Positions 35,818 through 44,856 are shown, counted from the stretch's first letter. The stretch is 64,000 nucleotides of DNA from Paenibacillus sp. SC116 (GCF_024733555.1 NZ_JANIOF010000003.1:314677-378676), one strand, 5' to 3'. Made by a program: numbers and translations. The notes: generated by a model from the sequence alone, not told the origin.

Positions 35818-36870
35818 ATGGAAAAGAAAACGATTGCGGTACTATTTGGCGGCTGCTCCAACGAGTATGATGTTTCATTAAACTCAGCAGCTTCTGTGAT
35901 TGAACATTTGGATACTGAAAAATATAACCTTGTCCTGGTCGGCATTACACGAGAAGGATCGTGGTTCAGATATCATGGAAGTATCGAAGATATACGCAAT
36001 AACCGTTGGCATACACATCCCAGCTGCATACCTGCTTTTATTTCACCGAGCAGAGAAATGAGAGGGTTAATTGAGATAGCCCGTACAGAATATCGCGTTA
36101 CGCCGATTGATATTGTTTTTCCAGTACTTCATGGTAAATATGGTGAGGATGGCACCTTGCAGGGACTTTTGGAGTTAGCAGGCATTCCGTTTGTGGGATG
36201 CAATATGCTGTCTTCCGCGATATGTATGGACAAGGAGGTTGCCCATACGTTAGTACAGGCAGCTGGTATCAACACACCGGGATCGTTAACCATGTACAAA
36301 GGCGAAAGTATGGAAGAAGTAGTGAAGGCTGCAAAAGAGATAGGATTTCCGCTATATGTAAAGCCGGCCAAGTCTGGTTCTTCTTTAGGAATAACAAAGT
36401 CGTTCAATGAGCAACAGCTGATAGAGGGGATCGAACATGCATTTCAGCATGACAACAAAGTTGTGATTGAACAAAATATCGATGGCTTTGAAGTGGGCTG
36501 TGCCATTCTGGGGCATGCTGACCCGATCATCGGCGTTGTTGATGAGATTGAATTAACGGGAGACTTTTTTGACTTTACCGAGAAGTATACGTTGAGTTCT
36601 TCGAGAATCCATCTGCCCGCTCGTATTGATGCGGATACAGCGAATAGGGTAAAGGAGACAGCGATGATAATTTATCGAACGCTTGGTTGCAGAGGATTTG
36701 CACGTGTGGACATGTTCCTTACTCCGGAGGGGAATATCGTATTTAATGAGGTCAACACGATCCCTGGGTTTACAGCGCATTCTCGATATCCCAATATGCT
36801 TCGTGCGAGCGGAATCGGTTATTCAGAAATTCTTGATCGACTGCTGCAGCTAGCAGTTACGGAGGCATGA
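35818..36870 (+). CDS. vanG-like: D-alanine-D-serine ligase (VanG/VanC type)
   Basis: The ATG at 35818 follows GTGGAGGG and gives 350 residues, the size of VanG. The ATP-grasp ligase shows the family landmarks in order: IAVLFGGCSNEYDVSL, FPVLHGKYGEDGTLQG, MDKEVAH, YVKPAKSGSSLGITK, FTEKYTLSSSRIHLPA and FNEVNTIPGFTAHSRYPNM. The EKY segment in the omega-loop is shared with D-Ala-D-Ser ligases, and the wording is much closer to VanG than to housekeeping Ddl. It makes precursor ends with low vancomycin affinity. The downstream vanXY-like gene overlaps or abuts it. Confidence 0.9.
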   Translation: MEKKTIAVLFGGCSNEYDVSLNSAASVIEHLDTEKYNLVLVGITREGSWFRYHGSIEDIRNNRWHTHPSCIPAFISPSREMRGLIEIARTEYRVTPIDIVFPVLHGKYGEDGTLQGLLELAGIPFVGCNMLSSAICMDKEVAHTLVQAAGINTPGSLTMYKGESMEEVVKAAKEIGFPLYVKPAKSGSSLGITKSFNEQQLIEGIEHAFQHDNKVVIEQNIDGFEVGCAILGHADPIIGVVDEIELTGDFFDFTEKYTLSSSRIHLPARIDADTANRVKETAMIIYRTLGCRGFARVDMFLTPEGNIVFNEVNTIPGFTAHSRYPNMLRASGIGYSEILDRLLQLAVTEA

Positions 36871-36875
36871 GACGT

Positions 36876-37724
36876 ATGACAATGGTTAGTGCTAAGTATA
36901 CAACCCGCAAACCGTATTCAACTAAAATGGATGAAATACTGCTGGAGCAAGCAGCGATCCAGCGTGGACATCTTATTCTGGTTAACCGCGATCATCCTGT
37001 TAAGCTGACAGAGCAAGAGTTGGATTTACAGCCAGTCCATCATACTCAAGGCTTTGAGTTAGATCAGTGGGAGATGTTCCTCGATCGAGCTTGTCTGCAG
37101 CAGCTAGCCGCTTTATTGGATGCATGTCAGGGAATGAACGACATCATAGCTGTCAGCGGTTATCGTTCCAAGGAAGAGCAGCGCAAAATCTATGAAAGCA
37201 CTTTACTGGAAAGAGGATCGTTATTTACAGCTCTTTATGTAGCCCGCCCGAATGAAAGTGAGCATCAAACGGGACTTGCTGTTGACGTTGGGGAGCGGAT
37301 CGAAAATGTTGATTATATTAGTCCATCCTTTCCGGACAGTGGCGTGTGTTTGACTTTTAAGAAGTTATCAGCGGAATATGGGTTTATTCAAAGGTATAAA
37401 GAGGGGAAAGAAACGATCACCAACATAGCCTGTGAACCGTGGCACTTTCGATATGTTGGCTTCCCGCACTCTATGATTATGGAACAGCGGAACTTGTGCT
37501 TAGAAGAATATATCGATTTTTTGGAGCGGCATCGCTTTGGACAGGAGCATCTATATTTCGAGCAGGGGAGTTCTATTTTTGAAATCTATTATGTTCTGGG
37601 ACAAGCTGGCCTAACAACTGTGCCCATTACAAATCTCGATCGTTATGAAGTGTCGGGGACGAACAGAAGCGGGTTTGTTATAACGGTATGTCATGAAAAA
37701 GGCAGTGTATATGGTGACAACTAA
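36876..37724 (+). CDS. vanXY-like: VanXY-type D,D-dipeptidase/D,D-carboxypeptidase
   Basis: The enzyme has about 282 residues. I favour ATG 36876, ten bases after GGAGG; the ATG at 36867 overlaps the ligase stop as ATGA but has no spacing. The M15 zinc peptidase signatures are SGYRSKEEQ, SEHQTGLAVDVG and EPWHFRYVG. No signal peptide is visible, as for cytoplasmic VanXY, which removes D-Ala-D-Ala dipeptide and terminal D-Ala. The C-terminal ~75 residues (YFEQGSSIFEIYYV, VSGTNRSGFVITV) match the VanXY-specific extension. About 20 N-terminal residues are extra relative to VanXYG. Confidence 0.88.
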   Translation: MTMVSAKYTTRKPYSTKMDEILLEQAAIQRGHLILVNRDHPVKLTEQELDLQPVHHTQGFELDQWEMFLDRACLQQLAALLDACQGMNDIIAVSGYRSKEEQRKIYESTLLERGSLFTALYVARPNESEHQTGLAVDVGERIENVDYISPSFPDSGVCLTFKKLSAEYGFIQRYKEGKETITNIACEPWHFRYVGFPHSMIMEQRNLCLEEYIDFLERHRFGQEHLYFEQGSSIFEIYYVLGQAGLTTVPITNLDRYEVSGTNRSGFVITVCHEKGSVYGDN

Positions 37725-38931
37725 CCGTGCTTATGGGGGCATCCACAAATTCAAACTTGTAGCGGCTATCATTGCGAGAATTTCAGTGTCGAGAAACAAC
37801 ACATCGGCTAGTAGTAAACATAGAGCTTGGGCAGAGGTGAATCTGACTCATCTCAGGCACAATTTATTGGAACTGCAGCGTTTATTGCCTGCAGACTGCA
37901 GCATTATGGCGGTAGTTAAAGCAAATGCTTATGGACACGGAAGCTTAGAGGTGGCCGATTTCCTTGCAAACGAAGGTGTACAGCATTTCGCAGTAGCGGA
38001 ATGTTCAGAAGGAATCGCTTTGCGCAAACGAGGGATTAAGGCTGAGATTTTAGTTTTAGGCTATACCTCGCCAGCGCGTTTCAAAGACTTGGTACGTTAT
38101 CGATTGACGCAAACGGTTATTAGCGCAGATTATGCAGCAGATCTTAATGAGTTCGGTAAGAAAATAAAGGTTCATATCAAAATTGATACGGGTATGAGCA
38201 GACTTGGCGAGGGCTGCGATAATATGGAACATATTAGGCGGATGTATCGGCATGCAAACTTGCAAGTGACCGGGACGTATAGTCACCTCTCTATGTCTGA
38301 TAGTCAGCAGGCAGAGGATATTGCCTATACGCGGATGCAAATTCAACGTTTCTATGAAGTTACGGAGCAACTAAAGGCAGAGGGAATTAACACTGGAGTG
38401 CTTCATATGCAGAGCAGTTATGGAATTCTTAACTATTCTGACCTAAAGTTTGGACTAGCTCGTCCAGGGATAGCGCTTTACGGTGTGCTTGGCAGGGAAG
38501 ACGATCAAATAATGAATCCTGTTGATCTGCGCCCTGTTCTTTCATTAAAAGCCAAGGTCACTATGGTCAAAGCAATAATGGCAGAAACGCCTGTCGGTTA
38601 TGGACGGAATTATGTACCGATGGAAGACAGAAAAATTGCAGCCGTTTCGATTGGTTATGCAGATGGTATTCCCCGATCACTATTCGAGAATGGTGGATAT
38701 GTTCTTATAAAAGGCCAAAAAGCCAAAATAGCCGGAAACGTATGCATGGATCAATTAATGATTGATGTAACTCATATTGGAGGGATTCAAGCAGGCGAGA
38801 CGGTAACTATAATCGGACAAGATGGGGAGGAAACGGTAACGGCAAGCGAAATCGCCTCCCATTGCGGCACCATTAGCAATGAAATTTTGAGCGGTATCGG
38901 AAATAGAGTAGAGAGAGTATATATGATGTAA
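37693..38931 (+). CDS. vanT-like: VanT-like serine/alanine racemase, soluble form
   Basis: The 412-residue PLP enzyme has the lysine motif AVVKANAYGHG near residue 75 and the catalytic tyrosine region SIGYADGIPRS. The racemase part (RAWAEVNLTHLRHN onward) resembles the C-terminal domain of VanT, which supplies D-Ser. VanT has about 300 residues of membrane helices before it; here only about 45 weakly hydrophobic residues precede the domain. The start overlaps vanXY by 32 bases in another frame and lacks a strong site. Whether it racemises Ser, Ala or both cannot be read. Confidence 0.85.
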   Translation: MKKAVYMVTTNRAYGGIHKFKLVAAIIARISVSRNNTSASSKHRAWAEVNLTHLRHNLLELQRLLPADCSIMAVVKANAYGHGSLEVADFLANEGVQHFAVAECSEGIALRKRGIKAEILVLGYTSPARFKDLVRYRLTQTVISADYAADLNEFGKKIKVHIKIDTGMSRLGEGCDNMEHIRRMYRHANLQVTGTYSHLSMSDSQQAEDIAYTRMQIQRFYEVTEQLKAEGINTGVLHMQSSYGILNYSDLKFGLARPGIALYGVLGREDDQIMNPVDLRPVLSLKAKVTMVKAIMAETPVGYGRNYVPMEDRKIAAVSIGYADGIPRSLFENGGYVLIKGQKAKIAGNVCMDQLMIDVTHIGGIQAGETVTIIGQDGEETVTASEIASHCGTISNEILSGIGNRVERVYMM

Positions 38932-39028
38932 TCTTGCACGAAGCTTAAGATAAATTTTATTTTTACTATACTTATTATTTAATGTGCATCCCTTATTCTT
39001 AATGTATACAAGGTAAGGAGGATGCGAA

Positions 39029-39526
39029 ATGAATTTAACTACATTAATGAATAGTCGTTGGCTACCGGTTGCATTTGGCTTATACATGTACACATTGCTC
39101 AAAATTATTTTATTTAAATTTCATTCTATTGATATGACCTTTATGCTGGAGCAGGTTCAGATGAATATTGAAAACCCTCATTCGATTATAAAAGGAATAC
39201 AGTTAGGCAATTTGGTTCCCTTTAAGGAAATATCCCATAATATTCAGGGTCAATCGATGCACGGTCTTATTCATTTTTTCGGAAACATCGCTTTGTTTAT
39301 TCCGCTCGGTATCTTTCTACTGCTTCTATCCAAAAACAAAAAAGCTTCATTTATAAGTGTGCTCGTTTGTTCTTTTGGTGTAAGTTTTAGTTTAGAAATT
39401 GCACAAGTTATATTTTCGATTGGAAACTTTGATGTAGATGATTTGATTTTAAATACAACTGGGGGAATCCTTGGATACTGGATGTCGCGGATCGTAGTAT
39501 ATTTGAAGTTGAAAGGCAGCTCCTAA
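39029..39526 (+). CDS. vanZ: VanZ-like membrane protein
   Basis: The 165-residue protein has four hydrophobic segments and the VanZ pattern: LVPFKEI..., HFFGNIALFIPLGIFLLLL and SLEIAQVIFSIGNFDVDDLILNTTGGILGY. In the classical vanA element VanZ gives low-level teicoplanin resistance by an unknown mechanism. GTAAGGAGG precedes the ATG. It follows the racemase gene by 97 bases and ends in the terminator at 39707-39746. Confidence 0.88.
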   Translation: MNLTTLMNSRWLPVAFGLYMYTLLKIILFKFHSIDMTFMLEQVQMNIENPHSIIKGIQLGNLVPFKEISHNIQGQSMHGLIHFFGNIALFIPLGIFLLLLSKNKKASFISVLVCSFGVSFSLEIAQVIFSIGNFDVDDLILNTTGGILGYWMSRIVVYLKLKGSS

Positions 39527-39706
39527 TGGTCACTGGCTGCCGATTCGTCTCTGTCATACGGATAATGCATGGATATGGAAAGCACATAATGCGGAATACT
39601 AGAAATGTGGCTCCATGGGAACAGGGGCAAAAATGGTGGGTGAAAGTGATTGATCGAGTGTGGATAAAGAAGCTGCGAATGGTAGATAGCGTGCGCTTAT
39701 TAATGT

Positions 39707-39746
39707 AAAGCCAGTTAGTCCAGGTATTTGAGCTAACTGGCTTTTT
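39707..39746 (+). terminator. Terminator of the Van-type operon
   Basis: AAAGCCAGTTAG at 39707-39718 pairs with CTAACTGGCTTT at 39733-39744, then T residues. Confidence 0.9.
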
Positions 39747-39770
39747 GGCATGAGCATGTGTAAGGAACGA

Positions 39771-40736
39771 CTAAGTTGGCTGATTTGTCGTATGCCTGTG
39801 CAGCCATTGCTCTAGAAGTGTAACGAAATCTCTGTCTATCGGCGTGGTAAACAGCGATTTATATTCTTTCATTAATCCTAACATCGTGTGGGGCTTTTCG
39901 TATTTGCGTAAAATATGATTCATCTGTGGGATGATGTGCCATTCGGATTCACCCTTAGCTGCTTCGGCGAATTTTCTAGCGTGATCTGGAGGTGTCTGAA
40001 GGTCATTGGAACCTGTTATCGCAATAAGAGGGCAGGACACTTGGCTCACATAGTCAAAAGTGTTCAGCGCGGCATGCTCACGGAACCACTTGGCACCTAT
40101 TTTTTTGCCTTTAAATCTGATCGTTGGTTTCGTGGAGGAGAGTACTTTTTCGATAAAGGCGGCATTTTGCTTTTTGGCTTTGTCTTTCACTTTTAGTAAA
40201 CGGATAAGAAATCCCTTAATTCCTTTTGCATGTTCCAGTTCCTTAAGCGCTTGACCTGTTTGACGGGGAATTGTATCGTGGACCAAATTTTCTACAGCGC
40301 CCGAAATCAACATGAGGCCGTGCACTGGCTCTTTAGTATGCACGATGGGAGCGATAGAAGCTCCTTCGCTATGTCCAAATATAAAGATTCGGTCTGGATC
40401 GACTTCCAGTCGAGACTTCAGAAATTGAACACATGCGATACTGTCATCTACTAAATCCCACAGTCCCGTTTCGTAGGAATCTCCACCACTGGCATGCGTA
40501 CCGCGCTTGTCATAGCGAAGCGTGGCGTAGCCCATTTTCCCTAATATATCTGCCATATCCTTATAAATGTTTACATTGAGACCTTTTCCGTTACCGTTTC
40601 GGTCGTTTTCACCTGTACCAGAAATAATTAAAATAGCAGGAACAGGCTGTGTTGTACCATGTGGAATGGCTAACGTACCTGCTAAAGAAAAAGCACTGTT
40701 AATCGTCACTTCGGTTTCGTTCGGATTTACATTCAT
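39771..40736 (-). CDS. Alpha/beta hydrolase
   Basis: The 321-residue protein has the GHSEGAS nucleophile elbow near residue 119, the acid and His in GSNDLQTPPDHARK and PQMNHILR. The N-terminus (LAGTLAIPHGTTQPVPAILIISGTGENDRNG) matches the YqiA/YtaP-like dienelactone-hydrolase or Serine aminopeptidase S33 class. It lies five bases downstream of the HTH regulator gene, so the two form one operon. Substrate unknown. Confidence 0.82.
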   Translation of the reverse strand: MNVNPNETEVTINSAFSLAGTLAIPHGTTQPVPAILIISGTGENDRNGNGKGLNVNIYKDMADILGKMGYATLRYDKRGTHASGGDSYETGLWDLVDDSIACVQFLKSRLEVDPDRIFIFGHSEGASIAPIVHTKEPVHGLMLISGAVENLVHDTIPRQTGQALKELEHAKGIKGFLIRLLKVKDKAKKQNAAFIEKVLSSTKPTIRFKGKKIGAKWFREHAALNTFDYVSQVSCPLIAITGSNDLQTPPDHARKFAEAAKGESEWHIIPQMNHILRKYEKPHTMLGLMKEYKSLFTTPIDRDFVTLLEQWLHRHTTNQPT

Positions 40737-40741
40737 CTTCT

Positions 40742-41290
40742 TTACTCTCCCTCACTTGTAGTTTCTGCCTCCGGCATGATAACGAATGAAAGTGTTCGGC
40801 GTCGTCTTCCCTCCGCAGGAGTATTATGAATGGCTTTCATCACAGCTTCCCGAAATGGAGCCATCACTTCTTCCAACTCGTCATCACTTAAATAAAGAGC
40901 CAACTGACGGTAACCGACGCGGTCCCGTTCCAAATTGAAATTTGGCTGTTCTACATATTGAGAAAAGTCATGCATCAGACTGGAAATGAAGGTGGTGAAA
41001 TAGCGCATATGGTCATCTCTCGTCGCTACCTCCAGGTCGGCTTGCGTTACATGAGCTCCTTCTTCGGACACAGCATATACTTTTTCCACGACTCCGCGAA
41101 CCTGCACCTGCTCAACGATAGTTAATAGGTTAGCTTCTGCAAGTTTATTGATATGACGATACAAGGTAGCCTGTGGAACTTCAGGTAGAAGCTCATTCAA
41201 TTGCAAGGCAGTAGCCCGCTGTTTACGCATGATCGTTAGAATGATTTTCAGTCTTACCGGATGCAGGATCAAATCAGCTTTGTTCTTCAT
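40742..41290 (-). CDS. ArsR-like winged-helix regulator
   Basis: The 182-residue protein has an ArsR/HTH_20-type winged helix in residues 5-75 (LHPVRLKIILTIMRKQRATALQLNELLPEVPQATLYRHINKL) and a C-terminal helical domain of about 90 residues, as in the YdfL/YuzN-like helix-turn-helix regulators of hydrolase operons. No Cys metal ligands are present, so metal sensing is unlikely. A sigma-A promoter lies upstream on the minus strand, with a dyad just after the start point, indicating autoregulation. Confidence 0.78.
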   Translation of the reverse strand: MKNKADLILHPVRLKIILTIMRKQRATALQLNELLPEVPQATLYRHINKLAEANLLTIVEQVQVRGVVEKVYAVSEEGAHVTQADLEVATRDDHMRYFTTFISSLMHDFSQYVEQPNFNLERDRVGYRQLALYLSDDELEEVMAPFREAVMKAIHNTPAEGRRRRTLSFVIMPEAETTSEGE

Positions 41291-41315
41291 TTATATTACC
41301 GCCTACGATTATTGT

Positions 41316-41333
41316 TATCATTAGTGATTATAT
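41316..41333. promoter_or_regulatory. Operator dyad of the regulator/hydrolase operon
   Basis: GTTATCA and TGATTAT (one mismatch as inverted arms) flank TTAG, just downstream of the minus-strand promoter. The position fits autorepression. Confidence 0.5.
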
Positions 41334-41344
41334 TTTCACTTTTG

Positions 41345-41373
41345 ATAATATTACTCCAATTGGTGATTGTCAA
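41345..41373 (-). promoter_or_regulatory. Sigma-A promoter of the regulator/hydrolase operon
   Basis: On the minus strand TTGACA (41373-41368) and TATTAT (41350-41345) with a 17-base gap. Confidence 0.8.
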
Positions 41374-41551
41374 GTATTAACATTTTCTCAAAGGGAAAGA
41401 ATCAGAAAAATGGGGTGATAACCAGTTGTTTATGAGGAATTGTCGTGGAGGTAAACCCACCGGGACAAACTTTTTCAGGATATCCGATGGGTTCAAGGGC
41501 AGATCTTTTGATCCGAGCTGTGCAATTGAAATAGAGTTGTTTTGTCCGATT

Positions 41552-42133
41552 TTATTTAAGCAAAGAGAGCGTCACTTCTAATGTGTTATCGACAAACGCT
41601 CGTTGTGGGCGAGATTTCAAGATAACAGTTAACCCAATTAACGATGTAAGTAGTGCTTGGGCTAGAGCTTTTGCATCTTCTACAGCCTTGAGCTCACCTG
41701 ACTTTATCCCTCGTTCAATGGTTTCTTGAAAGATAACAGAAAGGTACATTTGATGTTCTCTTGTAAGAATTTCGAACTTCTCATCATGTGGGGCAAGTTC
41801 GACCATGGTGTTAATACAAAAGCATCCGCGGCTGAGCCCTTCCGAATATTCCTCGGCAATCACATCTTCAAAAAATGTACGAAATGCTTCTTTTACAGAA
41901 GGATTGCTCTGAAGTTTCGTTCGCATTTCCGAAGCGCGAGCCATCGTATATTTACGCAGCGCAGTTTCGAACAATTCTTTCTTGTCTCCAAAGGCGGAGT
42001 ATATGCTAGGTCGAGTAATTCCCATTCTGGCAGTTAAATCACTCAATGAGGTAGCTTCATATCCCTTCTCCCAAAATAGCTGCATAGCTGCATCTAATAC
42101 TTTTTCTTCGTCAAATTCGCGAGTTCTTGCCAT
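41552..42133 (-). CDS. TetR/AcrR family regulator
   Basis: The 193-residue protein has the N-terminal HTH (EEKVLDAAMQLFWEKGYEATSLSDLTARMGITRPSIYSAFGDKKELFE) and a helical ligand domain with a Cys-rich tip (RGCFC near residue 105), as in TetR_C_16-like regulators of oxidative or electrophile genes. Divergent to the MFS gene. Operator half-sites of the same type lie before both genes. Confidence 0.88.
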   Translation of the reverse strand: MARTREFDEEKVLDAAMQLFWEKGYEATSLSDLTARMGITRPSIYSAFGDKKELFETALRKYTMARASEMRTKLQSNPSVKEAFRTFFEDVIAEEYSEGLSRGCFCINTMVELAPHDEKFEILTREHQMYLSVIFQETIERGIKSGELKAVEDAKALAQALLTSLIGLTVILKSRPQRAFVDNTLEVTLSLLK

Positions 42134-42168
42134 TATTCAGACCTCTCGTCATTGTGAATTATTATTCA

Positions 42169-42181
42169 TACCGAACAGTAT
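42169..42181. promoter_or_regulatory. TetR operator copy near the tetR start
   Basis: TACCGAACAGTAT differs at one position from the complement of the sequence in the 42346-42359 site. It lies within the leader of the tetR gene, fitting autorepression. Confidence 0.65.
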
Positions 42182-42330
42182 GGTATTTATTTTAAAGTCA
42201 GTTCTATACCTTGTCAAATCTATGTTAAATCGTTCTACAAAATATACTTTATATACAGTAGTTCCTTTAACGAAATCAGCTTCTCCGCAAATATAGTTGT
42301 TGACAGTATTAGGATCATGGCGTTATATTT

Positions 42331-42374
42331 GCTGAACCAAATAACATACTGATCGGTACGTTATTTGGTTCAGC
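42331..42374. promoter_or_regulatory. Large inverted repeat and TetR operator before the MFS gene
   Basis: GCTGAACCAAATAAC at 42331-42345 and its exact complement at 42360-42374 flank a 14-base centre ATACTGATCGGTAC, itself nearly palindromic and the same box found near tetR. Confidence 0.75.
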
Positions 42375-42398
42375 ATGTAAAACGATTGGAGGTAAGGT

Positions 42399-43679
42399 AT
42401 GCACGACATGAAGGAGGGCCTGAAAGAAAGTGCAGTCAATGCCGATAGACAAGTGATTTCATCACAGGGGAAGCGGGAGTTGGTCGAGGATGGAGCCGGG
42501 GCTCAGCGTTCTTCCATTCCTCGTTATGTAACACTTTTGTTTGCGGTAGCCTGTGGGATGTCCGTGGCCAATATTTATTTTGCACAGCCATTGCTCGATA
42601 ACCTTTCGAGTGAGTTCGGCATTGATCACTCTATGATTGGTATCCTCATTACCATCACGCAAATCTTTTATGCATTAGGATTGCTGCTGTTAGTACCGCT
42701 CGGGGATTTACTAAACCAGCGGCGCTTAATTATTGGTCAAATGCTGCTATCTGTGATCGCGCTAGTTATCGTAGGCACTGCTTCCACCAGCGTGGCACTA
42801 TTTGCGGGAATGGCGTTGGTGGGCTTGCTTGCGGTAGTGACGCAGACGATTGTGGCATTTGCAGCAACTATGGCAGCTCCTGCCGAGCGGGGGCGTGTCG
42901 TCGGCATCGTAACCAGCGGCATTGTAATAGGGATACTGCTTGCACGAACGTTTGCAGGGGTTGTAACGGATCTGGCGGATTGGCGCTCCGTTTATCTGCT
43001 CTCTGCCGTATGTATGCTTCTTACGGTAGGTGTATTTTTTAAGGTGCTGCCAAATGTTGAACGCGAGGTAAGGAATCTGTCTTATCCTCAACTTCTGAAA
43101 TCGGTATTTGTACTGTTTGCACAAGAACGGGTATTACGTATTCGCGCTGTTCTCGCTCTGCTCATATTTGCTGATTTCAGCATTTTATGGACGTCATTGG
43201 TATTGCCTCTTAGCGCACCACCATTATCTCTTTCACATACTGCCATTGGAGCATTTGGACTTGCAGGAGTGGCTGGAGCGTTAGCTGCGGCACGGGCAGG
43301 AAAGCTGGCAGATCGAGGATATGGACAGAAGACGACGGGTATTGCATTGATCTTGCTATTTGTATCATGGTTTTTCATTAGCTATACCGAACAGTCGCTG
43401 TTTGCGTTGGTCATTGGGATTGTGCTCCTGGATTTGGCGGTACAGGCTGTACACGTTACGAATCAAAGCATGATTTTAGTATTGCGTCCGGAGGCGCGCA
43501 GTCGGCTTACTGCGGGGTACATGGTGTTCTATTCCATTGGCAGTGCAGCAGGCTCAATTGCTGCGACCCATATCTATGCGCATTTTGGTTGGAAGGGAGT
43601 GTGCTTGCTCGGGGCTTCCGTCAGTGCATTAGCATTTATATTTTGGGCAGTAACCAAGAGGGCAACAGGCAATGACTAG
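42399..43679 (+). CDS. MFS drug/sugar efflux transporter
   Basis: The 426-residue carrier has a hydrophilic N-terminal tail of about 40 residues and twelve helices. The loop 2-3 motif (GDLLNQRRLI) and the tail before TM1 resemble the YfcJ/YbcL-like group. The MFS antiporter motif C-like stretch GIVTSGIVIGILLARTFAG is in TM5. GGAGGTAAGG precedes ATG. Repression by the divergent TetR protein through the inverted repeat is likely. Confidence 0.85.
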   Translation: MHDMKEGLKESAVNADRQVISSQGKRELVEDGAGAQRSSIPRYVTLLFAVACGMSVANIYFAQPLLDNLSSEFGIDHSMIGILITITQIFYALGLLLLVPLGDLLNQRRLIIGQMLLSVIALVIVGTASTSVALFAGMALVGLLAVVTQTIVAFAATMAAPAERGRVVGIVTSGIVIGILLARTFAGVVTDLADWRSVYLLSAVCMLLTVGVFFKVLPNVEREVRNLSYPQLLKSVFVLFAQERVLRIRAVLALLIFADFSILWTSLVLPLSAPPLSLSHTAIGAFGLAGVAGALAAARAGKLADRGYGQKTTGIALILLFVSWFFISYTEQSLFALVIGIVLLDLAVQAVHVTNQSMILVLRPEARSRLTAGYMVFYSIGSAAGSIAATHIYAHFGWKGVCLLGASVSALAFIFWAVTKRATGND

Positions 43680-43794
43680 GTGGGCGACAACTGACTCATG
43701 ATAAGGCATTTGGTATCTATGAAAATGCTATGAACATACAAATTCACAATTCGAATGATAGCGCACATTTATTTTAAATAAGGAGAGGTTTTCT

Positions 43795-44856
43795 ATGGAG
43801 ATAGGGATTACTTCGTTTGTCGAAACAACACCGGATGTTCATACCGGTGAAGTCATAAGTCATGCACAGCGGTTGCGTGAAGTGGTCGAGGAAATTGTTC
43901 TTGCTGATCAAGTAGGGCTGGATGTGTTCGGTATAGGTGAGCATCATCGGAAGGATTACGCAGCTTCGTCGCCGGCAGTTGTATTATCTGCGGCTGCAAC
44001 ACAGACAAAGCGGATTCGGTTAACTAGCGCAGTGACGGTGCTGTCTTCCTCTGATCCAGTGCGTGTGTTTCAGGATTTTGCTACCCTTGATGGTCTTTCA
44101 AATGGACGTGCGGAGATTATGGCGGGAAGGGGCTCCTTTATCGAATCTTTTCCGTTATTCGGCTATGACCTGAATGACTATGATGAGCTGTTTCAAGAAC
44201 AACTAGAATTGCTACTTTCTATAAGGAAGTCGGAAAAAGTAATTTGGAAAGGTGGGCATAGACCAGCGATTAACAATTTGGGTGTGTATCCTCGTCCTGT
44301 TCAGAATCCCTTGCCTGTGTGGATTGGTAGTGGAGGTAATCAGGAGTCTGTTATTCGTGCAGGTATCATGGGACTGCCGTTAATGCTCGCGATTATTGGT
44401 GGAAGTCCGTTACAATTTGCTCCACTTGTACAGCTTTATAAAAGGGCAGCGGGCCATGCTGGTCATGACGTATCGAAGCTTAGAATAGGTTCACATTCGT
44501 TAGGATTTGTGTCGGATCATACAGAGCAAGCAGCGAATACCTTTTTCCCTTCAACACAGGCAGGCATGAACAAAATCGGGAAGGAGCGGGGCTGGGCTCA
44601 CTATGACCGTTCCAGCTTCGATGCTGCGCGCAGCTTTGATGGGGCGCTGTATGTTGGCGATCCGGAGACGGTTGCCCAAAAGATTATTCATCTTCGTAAA
44701 CATGTAGGTATTACACGATTCATGATGTATGTACCGATTGCTACGATGCCGCATGCTGAGGTGATGAGAGCGATTGAACTGTTAGGAACAGAGGTAGCAC
44801 CTCGGGTGCGAGAGGAAATAGCCAAGTGGGAAACAGAGACAGGGCAATTGTCATAA
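43795..44856 (+). CDS. LLM class flavin-dependent monooxygenase
   Basis: The 353-residue protein has the bacterial luciferase-like TIM barrel: MEIGITSFVETTPD at the start, GIGEHHRKDYAASSPAV around 45-60, LTSAVTVLSSSDP around 80-92 and VGDPETVAQKIIHLRKHVG near the end. It uses FMNH2 or F420-like cofactor to oxidise an unknown substrate. AAGGAGAGG precedes ATG. It may be co-transcribed with the esterase gene after 31 bases. Confidence 0.88.
   Translation: MEIGITSFVETTPDVHTGEVISHAQRLREVVEEIVLADQVGLDVFGIGEHHRKDYAASSPAVVLSAAATQTKRIRLTSAVTVLSSSDPVRVFQDFATLDGLSNGRAEIMAGRGSFIESFPLFGYDLNDYDELFQEQLELLLSIRKSEKVIWKGGHRPAINNLGVYPRPVQNPLPVWIGSGGNQESVIRAGIMGLPLMLAIIGGSPLQFAPLVQLYKRAAGHAGHDVSKLRIGSHSLGFVSDHTEQAANTFFPSTQAGMNKIGKERGWAHYDRSSFDAARSFDGALYVGDPETVAQKIIHLRKHVGITRFMMYVPIATMPHAEVMRAIELLGTEVAPRVREEIAKWETETGQLS

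Noticed and set aside
39526..39708. 60-codon ORF after the VanZ-like gene
   Set aside because: It overlaps the vanZ stop, lacks a Shine-Dalgarno site of its own and has no recognisable composition. It may be translated by coupling but cannot be supported.
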